Shown: piece by piece, positions 36,009-47,942 of the stretch
Numbering within the stretch: the first letter of the stretch is position 1
Layout: each line of letters begins with the position of its first letter
From: Ceratodon purpureus
Taxonomy: Eukaryota > Streptophyta > Bryopsida > Pseudoditrichales > Ditrichaceae
Direction: 5' to 3'
Length of the DNA: 64,000 nt
NCBI GenBank assembly: GCA_014871385.1
Contig: CM026429.1
Span: 13,367,783 to 13,431,782 of the forward strand
Made by a program: the position numbers and the translations under genes
Notes under the pieces: model-generated
The model's database searches: none
The model's input: the letters and a program-made list of their open reading frames with translations, nothing else
What the model was told of the DNA's origin: nothing

Positions 36009-39000
36009 ATGGCGAATGTTGTCCATACACCCACGAAAAGCGATGGTAGGAGCGATCGGTATCCCTTGAAAGAACAGCTTTCCCCGGAGCCGTTGGGCAG
36101 GAAGACCCCGAGGAGCAAGACTCCGAAGAGACAGGTATTCTGTCGTGACCCCTGCAGTATTTCCTAGGTCATGATTTTATCTCCGAAAAGGACTTCACCC
36201 GGTAACTGTTACTTGAGGTTGTGATTCCAAGCCTCTTAAGAATGCCAGCTCCATTTCGTTAAAGCTTAGGACGAAACCTCATTTGACACCTCTTGTGCCT
36301 CTAAGGAGCGACAACCGTGACCAGACACTCCGTCCAGTATGACTTACATTCCAGTCTAGTTTTGAAGTGACCGTTAGCAGTAAGGTGATGTTATATTAGC
36401 ATGACAGGGACGTAATTGTGTGTGAAGTAAGATTACACCCGCTTCAAGATTGTACAAGCCTCTCATAGGCTAAGCTTTTTGTCGATTAAGAATTGAGATC
36501 GCCTTCTTAGTTCAGAATCCAGTACTTCCAACGTAATCGCAGGATCAGTTCCTTCGTTGCTTCATTTCTTAGAAGATCTGTTTCTCCACACGTGCTACAG
36601 TGTCTCTGATTCCCTGTTCGTTGTGTCTACCTTTCTGTAGATCGTAATATATTAACTAAATCTTCTTCCACTTACAGAAGAGTGACAGGTTCATCACCGA
36701 CCGTAGCGCCATGGACTTCAATATCGCGAACTATATGCTTGGAGGCGTGAAGGAGAATTCAATGAACAATGGTGCCGTTCATTCTCCGTCTAAGGTAAGC
36801 TCCTAATTGAAGCCCTCCAACATAGTTCACGGGCTTGATCACCTTTAGCCGCTTTCCTCATATTTTTAGGCTTGTCTTGGGGATCTGATACGGAACAATT
36901 TAACCGTGCTATGCTGAACTTGGCTGTATGCGCTTTCTTCACATCACACAAGTGCTCTTAAATTCACTTGCTTTTGTATCCAGTCAAGAGTCAATCCTGC
37001 TAGCCTGTGTAGTAGGTCTACGGCAGTGTTGTTCAATGTTTTCAAAGGGTAGATATATTCACTTTAGATGTGTGTGAACCTAACAAGTCTTGCGGTGATG
37101 TGATCTGCAGGAAGAATACAAGAAACAGCTTGCGGAAAATTTGCTTCGTGTCGATAACAATCAGAGGCAAAGCCGAATACTTGCTTTCAAGAGCAAACCG
37201 CCACCACCCCCTGAAGGATTTGAAAACGACCGAAAATTCCTGTACTCTCAGAACGTAGCACCGGGCCAAGCCAAGCCTCGAGCTCTATTCCGACATATTC
37301 CTCAAACAGCTGAAAGGACGCTTGACGCCCCTGACCTTCTTGATGACTATTATCTGAACCTGCTGGATTGGAGTGCGAACAACGTCCTTGCTGTTGCCCT
37401 TGCAAACACCGTTTACCTCTGGGACGCCACCTCCAGTTCCATTGCAGAGCTATTGACTGCTGATGAAGATGGACCAGTTACTAGTGTCCAGTGGGCACCC
37501 GATGGCAGGTACCTGGCGGTAGGACTTAACAATGCGGATGTTCAGCTGTGGGACTCGCAAGAGCTTCGTCAGGTAAGAATAGTACCTCATATACTCTATT
37601 TTTTTAACTCATGATCTTGTCGAAATGATGTGTCCTTAGATGAGATCTTATCTGCGCTTTAGGAGCATTATAACATTGTCATTTAGAGCTCCAGAAGTGC
37701 AACTGTTTTCACAGCCACTCACGGGCGGATTGAATTAACACTCATGAGTAGATGCCAAGTGTTTTCAAGCTTACAGTCGTGATTCCGATGGCTGATACAT
37801 CATTCGTTTGTAGTTGCGGTCTTTGAAAGGCCACTCAGCACGTGTTGGAAGCTTGGCATGGAATGGGCCAGTCCTCACCACTGGCAGTCGTGACACACTT
37901 ATCATTAACCACGACGGTATTTTTCTTATCAGACCTTCTATGTAATCGAATTTTAGAAATGTGTCAATTTTAGCTACTGTCATCAATGCTGGCTGCGAGT
38001 TCACAAGAGTATTGATTTTCCACAACATTGCTCATCGCTACCATGGAACATCTCCCCAATGGAACTCTGTTGTAGGCGGTGACACAGGTCAATTTTCGGA
38101 AATGAACATCTGAATTATTACCTATCCAATCACTCCACCAGCTTGCTAGTGAAGTTATACGATAATTACTTGCGAGTGAAGCTGATCCGCCTGAACACGG
38201 CACTATTGCTTGCAGTGAGAATTCGAGACCATGTTATCGGAACTATGGAGGCGCACGAGCAGGAGGTCTGTGGGCTGAAGTGGTCTCCATCAGGACAACA
38301 GCTAGCAAGTGGGGGCAACGACAATCTACTTCACATTTGGGATGCAGCGGCTGCCTCGACGCAAGGCCCAAGCCCATATCTCCATCGACTTGACGACCAC
38401 AAAGCTGCTGTGAAGGCTTTGGCATGGTGCCCCTTCCAAAGTAATTTGCTGGCATCAGGTGGTGGAACGGCCGATCGCTGCATCAAGTTTTGGAATACTC
38501 ATACAGGGGCTTGTCTTAACAGCATCGACACGGAGTCTCAGGTATTGTAGTGCTCTCAACTGAGGCCCATCGTCAAGGATTCTTAATAAAAAGTTTCCTT
38601 CCTCTGTGATGCCTTTTGAAGGCTCAAAACAGAGCTTCATGTAGATATTGTTAGGAATTACTGACACTTGTTGATAACAAACCAATCCTATGGTCATGTG
38701 CCGAGATTATTTTTCTCTTGGCAGGTGGAATCAATCCTACTATTATCTTTTTTTCAGATCAAGGAACTGCAACATTCGTGCTTTAACTCATCACATTTTA
38801 TCTTCGCATGAAACCAGGTGTGCGCTTTGCAATGGAGTAAGCACGAGCGTGAACTTTTGAGTTCTCATGGCTTCAGCCAGAACCAGCTGTGTCTGTGGAA
38901 GTATCCCTCAATGGTCAAGATGGCTGAACTTACCGGCCATACCTCAAGAGTTCTTCACCTGGCACAGGTATCACACCAAAACCGAGATGCTAATGTTCTT

Positions 39001-39212
39001 TTATTCAGAAGGAGTATCTGAGTATATTTAATAATCTCATGTATGACTTCCCCTTGCAGAGTCCTGACGGATACACAATTGCGTCGGCAGCTGGAGATGA
39101 GACCCTCAGATTCTGGAAAGTTTTCGGGAACCCCGAAACCTCGAAGGCGTCCTCAAAAGCTAAGGGCAAGGAAGTTGGGAGTGTACTGAATTCTTTGACG
39201 AGAATCCGATAA
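36009..39212 (+). CDS. CDC20: CDC20, APC/C co-activator (478 aa, seven exons)
   Basis: Exons 36009-36134, 36678-36794, 37111-37572, 37814-37916, 38216-38541, 38818-38967 and 39060-39212 join in phase with GT-AG introns. CDC20 activates the anaphase-promoting complex and presents substrates in mitosis. Residues 45-51 (DRFITDR) are the C-box, followed by [12 protein letters not shown], diagnostic of CDC20 rather than CDH1/FZR. A KEN triplet lies at 67-69. [12 protein letters not shown] (102-113) is the MAD2-binding type motif. Seven-bladed WD40 repeats run from about 165 to 450 (QLWDSQ, LHIWDA, IKFWNT, LRFWKV). The protein ends in Ile-Arg, the IR tail that docks on APC/C. Length is normal for plant CDC20. 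The C-box has Thr where Pro is usual (DRFIPxR). The 5' UTR likely begins upstream of 35.9 kb. Confidence 0.95.
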
Positions 39213-39365
39213 TGCTGGACATGGGTTTCTCTTTTGGAGGTTCAGCTTCAATTTTTGAGTCATCTTGCGGTATCTGCCATGCATCAGATCTTGAGCAGGT
39301 ATGTATCATATTTTTCAGATTTGTACAGTAATACATGAACCCGCAAACGTCAGTGGTTCCGTTTG

Positions 39366-39503
39366 ATTATATGAATGTTGAAGATATGTTGATGTGATAA
39401 GGGTACATGGAACTATCTGACTCTGTCTGGAATATGGTTTCTACTTACGTTATTCATGAGTACGGTAATCACATCAACATATCTCTGACATTCCTCACAT
39501 AAT
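39366..39503. repeat. Imperfect inverted repeat, possible small-RNA hairpin or MITE
   Basis: GATATGTTGATGTGAT (39383-39398) and its exact reverse complement (39468-39483) form a 16-bp perfect core. Pairing extends outward (ATTATATGA against TCACATAAT) and partly inward towards GTAC. Some outer mismatches would be G:U in RNA. The whole hairpin spans about 138 nt, starting about 150 bp after the CDC20 stop on the same strand. Confidence 0.6.
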
Positions 39504-41114
39504 TACAACGATCATAGTTGTAGACATAATTTTATTTGAACTTGGAAAACATGGAAGAACGTGAGTTTTACTATGCTAACACCTTCTGTTCGGTTCCTAG
39601 TAAATGCACGTTGAATGCTTTCCATGTTATCACCCGATTCCATCATTCCTTCGACATATGTCGTTGGTCAATGATGTCTTGCCCTTAACCAGGGCACACC
39701 CGACGGTGTTTGTTAAACACCAACAAAACATTCAAGATTTCTTATCATCTCTCATGCCTGACTACTCATATACCTCGTAAATCTGTTATGCATCGGAGAT
39801 TACGCCACTCACTAGTGGTCGAGTATTCAATTACTCGATATTGTATCCAGGACAGAACCGCACTAGAAATGTCCTCCCTCCTGACCACCACTTCAGTATG
39901 ACTATCCCACATGGAAGATAGATAGTACCGACAAATACCATTCACAGGGAAGTTTAGTCGGATTATCCTCACCTAGTATCATGGCGAAATTTAGTAAGAA
40001 GATTTAGCAAGAAATATCCAGTGTAGCAAGTTTGTAACCCACCGAAATGAGATATCACCACACATTTTCCTCTGAATAGTAAGCCGCCCATCGTCCCTGT
40101 GACAGTTTCGAATTAACTCTCGTCGGGACCGAATGTACATCGCCTCACTACCGCAGAGGTGTTATCCAACTGATATTGCATTGAACTCAATACGAAAATT
40201 ATCTTCTAAACATCCTTAACTCTATCGAAACGTGAAGCAAGACTGTAAACCAGAACTGATCGTCCAGTTTAAGCACCCCTGAACCTCTCAAATTACTCAA
40301 TTACGCAGAAAACAATTCGTCATCAAGCCACTACAGTCGCGGTGTTCTCTGGATGTCTCTAACTTGGTGCAAGAACCCAAATGCGCAGGAAATATATTTT
40401 GCCGTAACCCAATCTACATCCCATTTCATGTAAGTAGACAATAACATAGCCCACTCTAAAATGAAAACTATTGCACATTACGGCTACACACTTTCCTCCC
40501 CAACCTTCAGATAATTGCACGAACTGTAATGAAGAACAACAAACTATGCACTGATTTGATAAGGACTCGTTCTGATGATTGCAGTGATCTCCGACTGTAC
40601 CGTTGCGAGAGGTAGAAGAGAACATGGGAACGCAGAACAGTGCCACAAAATTAAGGGCTCCGGAATCCAGATTTGACGCGTGGTTGCGAAACCCTAGAAA
40701 CGGGAGTAGAAGCAGAATTACGCCCATCCCTTGAAAGAAATGTGTTTAAGGCGTGGGTTTGCACAGTCCAGGGCTTGTACGATCCGGGTCTGGCGCTGGC
40801 ACTTGCTGATTTCCGGCGTCCGGGTGTCGCATTAGGTTTTTTTTCCCGGGCTCAACCGGGGCTGAGACCGCGAGCGCCACCGCGCGGCGGAGCGTGGCGG
40901 GACGAGGGACTGAGGCTGGGGTTTCCCGCGTGCGGGAGGCGAGCAGCGCAACGGGAGTGTGGGGGAGAGAGCGCAGGGGTTTAGTTTAGGGTTGGGGTTT
41001 CGAGGTTTGTGTCGAGGAGCTCGGGGAGCTTGTGGGCGGGCGCGCGCGGGGGGTCGTTCTGTGCGTCCATCGCCGCGCCGGGAGTGCGATTTTTGAGTAG
41101 GGAGTTTGGTAGCC
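39504..41114. other. Spacer and GC-rich 5' region of the CHZ-like gene
   Basis: 39504-40670 shows no gene. From about 40780 the DNA becomes GC- and CpG-rich, with a telo-box-like GGTTTAGTTTAGGGTT near 40978. This looks like promoter and 5' UTR of the gene starting at 41115. Long open frames here on both strands follow from the composition. Confidence 0.5.
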
Positions 41115-41783
41115 ATGCCGGAGGATAAGCGGAAGATGTTGCAGGCGATGGCGGCGAAGCGGAAGGCGGACAATGAGGGAGGGGGGCGGAAGAAGCCGAA
41201 GGAGGCGGCGGCGGTGGGGGTGGTGAGCAAGGGGAAGGACGTGAAGGCGGTGGGAGGGGGAGGGAAGGCGGTGCAGAGGAGCTCGCCGGTGGGGAAGGGG
41301 AAGGAGAAGGCGCCGGCGAAGGCGAAGGGGAAGCCTGCGGCGAAGAAGAAGTCGCCGAAGTGGGACAGCGGGTCGGAGACGTCGGAGGAGGAGGACGAGG
41401 TGTCGGGCGAGTCGGAGGAGGACGACGGGGGCGACGACGGGGGCTCGGACGAGGACTCGGATGTGCCGAAGAAGAAGCGGCCCGCCGCGGCGAAGCCCGC
41501 GGCCAGGCCGCCGTCGGCGAAGAAGGGGAAGGCTGTGGCTGCGCCGGTGGTGAAGGAGAAGGATTTGAAGGGGAAGGGGAAGAAGAAGGCGGACGACGAC
41601 AGCGATAGCGGCGCGGAGAATGGCGTGGAGGACGACGATAGCGACTTGTCGGAGGATCCGCTCGACGAGGTGAACCCGGACAACATCCTGCCGTCGCGGA
41701 CCCGGCGACGCACCGCGCAGCCCGTGAGCTACGACTTCGGGAGCGGCGACTTGGACGAAGACGATGACAGCGACGATGAGTGA
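41115..41783 (+). CDS. Lysine- and acid-rich nuclear protein with CHZ-like motif (about 222 aa, maybe spliced further)
   Basis: The start at 41115 (MPEDKRKMLQAMAAKRKAD) gives a protein of Lys/Ala/Gly-rich basic stretches alternating with Asp/Glu/Ser clusters. It has PKKKR-type nuclear localisation signals (KKSPKW, PKKKRPA). Near the C-terminus, DPLDEVNPDNILPSRTRRR resembles the CHZ motif of H2A.Z-H2B chaperones (acidic, then I-x-x-x-R-x-R-R), followed by an acidic tail. The likely role, histone chaperone, is inference from this motif. GC-rich codons contrast with the AT-rich 3' flank. The frame can end at TGA 41781-41783. Alternatively, GTGAGT at 41780 splices to an acceptor at 42971, giving ELEMDDEV and a stop at 42996. 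The second option extends the acidic tail naturally. Confidence 0.7.
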   Translation: MPEDKRKMLQAMAAKRKADNEGGGRKKPKEAAAVGVVSKGKDVKAVGGGGKAVQRSSPVGKGKEKAPAKAKGKPAAKKKSPKWDSGSETSEEEDEVSGESEEDDGGDDGGSDEDSDVPKKKRPAAAKPAARPPSAKKGKAVAAPVVKEKDLKGKGKKKADDDSDSGAENGVEDDDSDLSEDPLDEVNPDNILPSRTRRRTAQPVSYDFGSGDLDEDDDSDDE

Positions 41784-43149
41784 GTGAGTGAGGGGAGAGG
41801 CTGAGATGGTGATGATGGTGGGCAGAGGAATGTGGCGACATTGTGCAGATTAATTAGGTCTCCTTTTATCTCTTGGAAACGTGTACCCGACTGGGGCGAA
41901 GTCTCGCACGAGCAGATTGGTAGGTAGCGTAGTGTGCGAGCCGAACAGCGGGCGTCTCTTCTCTATTCGGACTGTAAGCTGAGGACATGGTGACATTGAG
42001 ACAGGAGGAATGTACAAGCTATAATGTGCTATTGTTTTGTAAAAATGGCATAGATCATTTTATGTACCTGCACTGCATTGGGGTGCTCTGGCTGGAGGGT
42101 GGGAGTGTGGTTGTGTTAAGGCCTCGTGTGTGGTTGTCGTGCCGATGGGTGTGTAGATCTTCTCATTCAGTTGTCGTGTCGGTATGTTGGCGATCGGTGC
42201 TATGTGGGATGAGTGTCCCTGTGTTGCTCCGGTAATGAGTCTCTGGAGCTTTGACTTGACTTGATTGGGTTAAACTTCTTCCTTTCCTGCTGCTGATGCT
42301 TTGTCGCTGTCCTGTCGATCGGTCGGTGCTCAAGCTAGTTTGCAGTGGAAGAGAGTTTTCGTTATTGTTGGGGTTGTAAAATTGCTCTTTTATTGTGCTT
42401 TTAGTGGCTGAGAATTCAGCGTCCGTAGGCATTTCGCTACCGGTTTTCTTCTCCTTCTATTGATTCAACAGTTCTCGATTGGTTTTTCTTTGCATGATTT
42501 GGGTTATAAGTTCATTGCATGATTTGGGTTCAGATAGTCTCTTAGTTTTCGTTTCGTTTCTGGCATTCACATAGTTTTTAGTTATCTTCAACTGGAGCCG
42601 TATTCATCAGGTACTTGCTTGTTGGGCTAAAACAGATTGATGCTTTGTTGATTCTGAGCACTTTGTTTTCGTTATCTATGGAAAGATTCATGCGATGGAG
42701 TTTTTGACGCCTGTTCTAGTGTAAATGGCTTGCAGCATTCTGTAGGGGCAATTTCCTTGTACGGTATACATGATATGATGTGCTGCTCTGCTAATACAAT
42801 GGGGGGCTTCTATCGTAGCAGTTTACTGCATTGAGTGCATTCTTTGGAATTTTCTTTAGCTCGTCAATACCGAACTTTATACTTTGGGACCCTGCCATGA
42901 ATTATTATCTATTGAATTCTCTGATGTAGGCGTTATCGTCACATTGTCAATTTCAATGTCTCTCTTTGTAGGTTGGAGATGGATGATGAGGTGTAGTATT
43001 TTAATGCATGTTTACTTATTGTAGTGAATTTTGCTCTCTTGTCGGCAAAAATTGTGCCCTGTTTTCATTGCATTAACAACTGGGTTACAAATTGAGTGGT
43101 TTGTCACCGTCCGCTCCTCCAGAAGTTTCTGCTCGCGTTGCTTCTTCAG
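41784..43149. other. 3' region or intron of the CHZ-like gene
   Basis: T-rich sequence with tandem GTGAGT donors at its 5' edge and an acceptor (TTTGTAG) at 42971. It is best read as an intron or 3' UTR; nothing else was found. Confidence 0.45.
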
Positions 43150-43281
43150 AGGATGGAACCCTTGAAATCAGAGCTTGAGGCTCTTGGGAAGCTAAAGCGC
43201 GACAAGCTCATCGACATGAAGAAGAAAGCAATCAAGGAGGACCCTCAGACTAATCAATCCGGTCTTGCTGCTCTTGACTAA
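43150..43281 (+). CDS. Possible 3' exon, Lys/Glu-rich helix (43 aa)
   Basis: After the acceptor CTTCTTCAG at 43149 the frame reads MEPLKSELEALGKLKRDK and continues to a stop at 43279-43281, with well-balanced coding-like codons. If 42972-42990 is used as an internal exon (donor GAG|GTGTAG, weak), this exon would follow in phase with the CHZ-like gene. It could equally be an exon of a separate transcript. No family is recognised. Confidence 0.35.
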   Translation, partial: RMEPLKSELEALGKLKRDKLIDMKKKAIKEDPQTNQSGLAALD

Positions 43282-43642
43282 CAGTTATGAGATTGTTTTT
43301 GTCTATTGACGCCGGACAACCCTTGTAATCATGAAAAAGTGCACTACTGGGTATGGCCATGAAACCTCTGATCCGACCTGTCAGTGTGTTCGTTGACAAT
43401 AGCCCACCATCATGCTTGCTGGTATGAAAGGGAGAAGGGAATGAAATTTACATTGCAGAACCTCTTGCGATCTTCAGAATAGTTGTAACATCGCCTTAGC
43501 ATTTTGGTTCTTCTGAAATCTTTCTACTTTCAGGCTCTGTACACACAAGGTGATTACTTACAATAAAGACCCACCTTGCACATGGTTCGTCCAAGTCCGG
43601 GTCTATATCCTTCTGGTGCAAGGTTGGAAGCTTGCTGGTACC

Positions 43643-44836
43643 TCATAGAAGCAGTAATGTGTTGTAAAACAGATAAACGATAACATCAAGCGGGCCAGGT
43701 ATGAAGTAGTGCAGACACTCCTGAACCACTCCAGGACTAGGCCCCAGGTGTCCATCAGGTCGCAAACTGAGCATGGTATCCACGTCCAGGAAAACGAAGT
43801 GGGCTTTGTGGATAATCCTCCTCCCCATCTCATTCTGCCTCTGAAATCCACCCCAATGGTCAGGCGAGTCACTCTTCTCCTGAGCTACCTTCAGCGGGCC
43901 GTGATGATCTAAACAACTCTTGTGACCTATAAACAGCCACAGTTTACTCATCCGCGTGAGTTTCAAGCAGAAGAATTTCTAGAAAATTTGAAACATAACT
44001 TGACCAGAGAGCAGAAAATTATCCACATACCTGGATATGTACTGTGGTAGACGACCAACAAATGCGGGTACCGCGCTTGCAAAACCTGGACAAGTTCTTC
44101 GAGCTTTGTCATGAATGAGTAATCCGAACGGAGCTTATCCCCTCGGTTCACGAGGAGTACTCCGATTTGCCACTCCTCGATGTAGTCCGTGACCAAAGCG
44201 GTGTTCAACAGGGGGCTGTAAACCCACCCAAGGTTAAAGCCCTTGCCTCCCAATACATCACCACAAACCGGCTCAAACCCTACCCCTTGAAACACATACT
44301 GCGTCTCCGAGATATCAGATCGTAAGAAGTTAAGGAACGTGATGAAGACCTGGAAGCTGACCATGTCCCCGGAAATCATTACATGCCTCCCTCGCCCTAT
44401 TCGTCTGCATAACACAACACGACACAACACATCCATCAGGAAGTGATCTCTGCGCTGATGAATTCAGACATCATGTTAACCCTAATGTGCTTGAATTCAT
44501 GCAGAAACACAATGACTTACTTGCAGAAGTCTTCTCGATTAAATGCCAACATCGGACATTCGGGTGAGGTTTGCCAGAACCATTTCAGTTCCTCCCTCGA
44601 CTGCATTGCCATTCCCAAAGTTAATTAACAGACGAAGTTAACACACTGAAACATACCAAGCTCTCTTCTCTCCTATCTAGAGCGCTCTAAGAGCTCGCAA
44701 GAGAGCGATCGATAGCTGAGCGACGCGACGATCTAGCTCTAGAGAGAAGAGAGAGCTATAGAACTGATCTATCTCGCTGATCCTCTCTCGCTCTATCTCT
44801 CGCATATGCGAAGCTCTCTCTCTCGAGCTCTCTCTC

Positions 44837-44885
<49 letters not shown>

Positions 44886-46007
44886 CGTACTCTCTCTCTC
44901 TCTCTCACTCTGCGTGTGCCATCACTCTTGGATGCTACAAAATGAAACTTTACAGTCCATGGTTCGATTTGCGCTGCCTAACGATTAGGAAGGGGACTTC
45001 CGTAGACGACAGTGCTGGAAGCATTGCAATCCGGAACGGTGTAATTGCACTTGGTGAAGTTTGCTGTGTGGTCATCTTTCACTTTGCAACACATTGCCCT
45101 CGGTGTTTCGTCCCGTACCCATTGCCCTGTTTTGCTGCGCCCCATGCATGCATATAGCAGAACTCATTCAGATGCAACATCACTAGTCACGTAGCCTTCA
45201 ATTCAAGCTAAGATTGCCAGTCACAGTACCCATGCCATAGTCATGTGCAATCTGAGGGAGTCTAACGCAACGCCTGCAACACAAGTGAATCACACAACAG
45301 CATGTCTGTAATCATAAATCTGTCATAAAATTTGAAATGTGGAGAAAAGGCTGCATTTATGCATGGATTGTCTTATCATGAGGCAATCTATGATTCCAAC
45401 CTGAAGCAATCCTGGTAAGACCAGAAGCGGCGAACATCTCTTCCTCGCAGAGACGTGCCTTGAATGTATGACCTAACCTTGGTGGTGTGAGAATAATAAG
45501 GAGCCTGCAAAACACACATCTACACTCAACTGTAAACCACAACATTCACAATATTCAACTCCAAAAGACCAACAATATCAACATTCAACTGCAAATTTAC
45601 ACAACATTCACATTCAACTGGGTTACTTAAAAACCTGACCTTAACTCCATCAGCATTCTCATCTGTAACATTACATCAAACCTTGCTACCAAGCATTTGT
45701 ACAATTAACAATAACACAATGGAGATTCCAGCTCCACACTGGACTGAAACTTTTGCAAAAACTCAACAATTCAGTGATATGATAATAATACCATGATATT
45801 TTTGTATGAAGTGGAGGTCTTGCTACTGGTGTATGTTTGTTTGGGTAACTGGAGAGATACAAGCTCATATTGCTCCATCAAAGGATTCACAATGGACTTG
45901 TAAACTGTGGCTGGCATGGTCCACAAGACGATGAAGATGATGAGCAATGTGCCCACACACAACTTGTTCCCAAAATGAACTTGCCATGACTTGCATATTC
46001 TCCTCAT
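43643..46007 (-). CDS. PC-esterase/TBL-like type II membrane protein, catalytic Ser replaced
   Basis: Minus-strand exons: 46007-45792 (short basic start, then membrane anchor VGTLLIIFIVLW), 45504-45401, 45134 to about 44983 (KTGQWVRDETP, paired Cys), 44603-44521 (LKWFWQTSPECPMLAF), 44404-44031 and 43926-43643. Phases fit except between the third and fourth exons, where a small exon or different donor must be missing. The GA/CT microsatellite lies in that gap. PC-esterases of this kind (TBL/CAS1) O-acetylate cell-wall polysaccharides in the Golgi. The usual GDS motif reads GDM (HVMISGDMVSFQVF), and the usual DxxH reads ECLH (ECLHYFIPGPLD). Both Ser and Asp of the triad are thus altered, so it is perhaps non-catalytic. 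SLRPDGHLG and the one-Leu-rich C-terminus are typical of the family. Confidence 0.72.
44811..44910. repeat. (CT)n microsatellite in an intron of the PC-esterase-like gene
   Basis: About 100 bp of nearly pure CT repeats. It is preceded from 44660 by cryptic CT/AGAG-rich low-complexity DNA containing many CTAGAG, GAGCTC and CGATCG words. Confidence 0.95.
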
Positions 46008-47942
46008 GCTAGTCTATCGCCACAAATATGGTTTTGCATCGTGATGATGGGAGTCTCACAATATCATAATATCATTGTTTTTCTTCTTTGGGGATATATA
46101 ATGCTATATTCATAAAATTGGTCAATTTTGATTATATTGGCTACTCAAATAACGTCATATTCATTAAATTGGCCAATCTTGATTATATTGGCCGCTCAAA
46201 TAGTGTGACTTTAGTTCATCTTCTCTCTTCATTTAAATATGAACAAGATTCGCCAATTTAATAAAAATTGCGATATCATATGGAGTGCAAGCTTTGTGTC
46301 TTTCAAGTGGCATGTCTTTAGTAATTCCCTTATGGAATGAAGTTCTTTCAATTTCAAGTTGTTAGGCTTTGTATGCTCATTGAATTATTGACATATTTTT
46401 TCCAATGTGCTACATCTGTAATGTATTGCATTATGCAACTTGAAATAAATGTTTTTGTAGAGCTCAATGTGGATAGACATAGAGTTACTTCTTCGATTAT
46501 GATTATGGCAATGAATATGCGCATGCTAAAGATCATCAACATATTCGCAATTAAATCATGATGCAAACATCATTTGTTCAAAACAATTGCTAGTAATAGA
46601 AAAAAATTAATCATTTAACTCTAGAAGCCATAATCTTTGTGTTGATAACAGTTGCTGAATAGTCTTGCTTTAAATGTATATGTATTTTCTGCTAGCATTT
46701 CCATGCAACAACATTTAGAATGTTTGAATAATGAACTTTTTAATGAAAAGGTATAATTGATATATTATCAAAAAAATTACATCAAATCTAGAATAATTAA
46801 AATGAAAAAAATGAAATTTACTGATCTCTATGTTTTTGTTGTATGTCCCAGCCATATTCATTGATCTACAAATATTTCCAAATATATGTTGTATATGCCA
46901 ATCAATCCTCGCCGTCTACACAAATTAAAAAAATCAACCTATAACTCATACATTGACCAATCCCATAGAGAATTAACTCTTATTTAATTACTATAAATTA
47001 ACTATTGTAAATTAATAAAAATATTTAAAAGTTTTATATATCTAATTATCTTATGTTTAAGGTTTAATGTGTACAAGTATTAATTGGAGATATTTAGGGC
47101 TCATTGTGAGTGTACTCTAATGTTGTATAAATAATGCATTGATTCCATAAAAAGACTTATTGTGTTTTTTGGTATCATGCCGTTTTTACAAATATATGTT
47201 TGTGTTGTACCTAGGAATTTGATGTGACATTATAACTTTTGGATATTGGATTAAATGATACACTATCACTTATAATTGTTTTTTCAACCATTAAATATTT
47301 TGGATCTACATCAAATATGGAAAGCAAAAATAACTATGGCACAATAAATTGTGCATTTGTTAACAGTATTTCAATAGCACTATGGATTGAATTTGTAAAG
47401 TGCTCAGCTAACTTGTACAATATGCTCATTTTATCCTTTATTTTAGATTGGAAACCTGACAAGACTACAAACATCAACAATATTGTCTATTTGGCTAGCG
47501 ACATTGAAGTAGACAAAAACTTTTCATGGAAAAAATTGAAGATAAGACACATTTTGAGACTTACTTAAAACAATACAAAAAATTATCAATTTTGTTTCAA
47601 ATACCAATGCATTACTATGGACTTGACAAATATGTGGTACAAAGATTCCTTTGAATAATGATATCTGTAAATTGAACAAAAAAACAATTTCAAAAGATAA
47701 AATGGTATATTGGCAGATAAATCAAAAAAATATTTGCACAAGAATTTCAAAAAATAGTTATCGATTGATAATTGTTTTGAAAGCTTTAAGAGTTTTTACA
47801 TTTTGAAGGAAGAACATGCATATAATCAATTGAATATAATTGTAAAATGTTTAATCATTTTTTTAATCAAATTCTATTATGAAGCAGTGAAAATTGTTCT
47901 ATCAAAGATTGTTATATTTTTTTGGGAATTACACTTTCGAAA
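46008..47942. other. AT-rich spacer left of the LtaS-like gene
   Basis: No recognised gene. An open plus-strand stretch at 47239-47568 (SISIALWIEFVKCSANLYNM) is compositionally AT-driven, with no known family; it could be a relic. Confidence 0.45.

Noticed and set aside
36009..39212. Assignment of the WD40 gene as CDH1/FZR (CCS52)
   Set aside because: The [12 protein letters not shown] string after the C-box and the MAD2-binding motif are CDC20 features.
40832..41841. Two long minus-strand open frames (about 290 aa each) over the CHZ-like gene
   Set aside because: They are shadows of its GC-rich, low-complexity codons (Ser/Pro/Ala runs) with no domain logic.
44806..44988. Open frame of Leu/Ser repeats
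   Set aside because: It is the CT microsatellite read as codons.
47239..47568. Plus-strand open frame of 109 aa upstream of the LtaS-like gene
   Set aside because: It could not be joined in phase to the LtaS-like exons and shows no motif; probably chance in AT-rich DNA or a relic.
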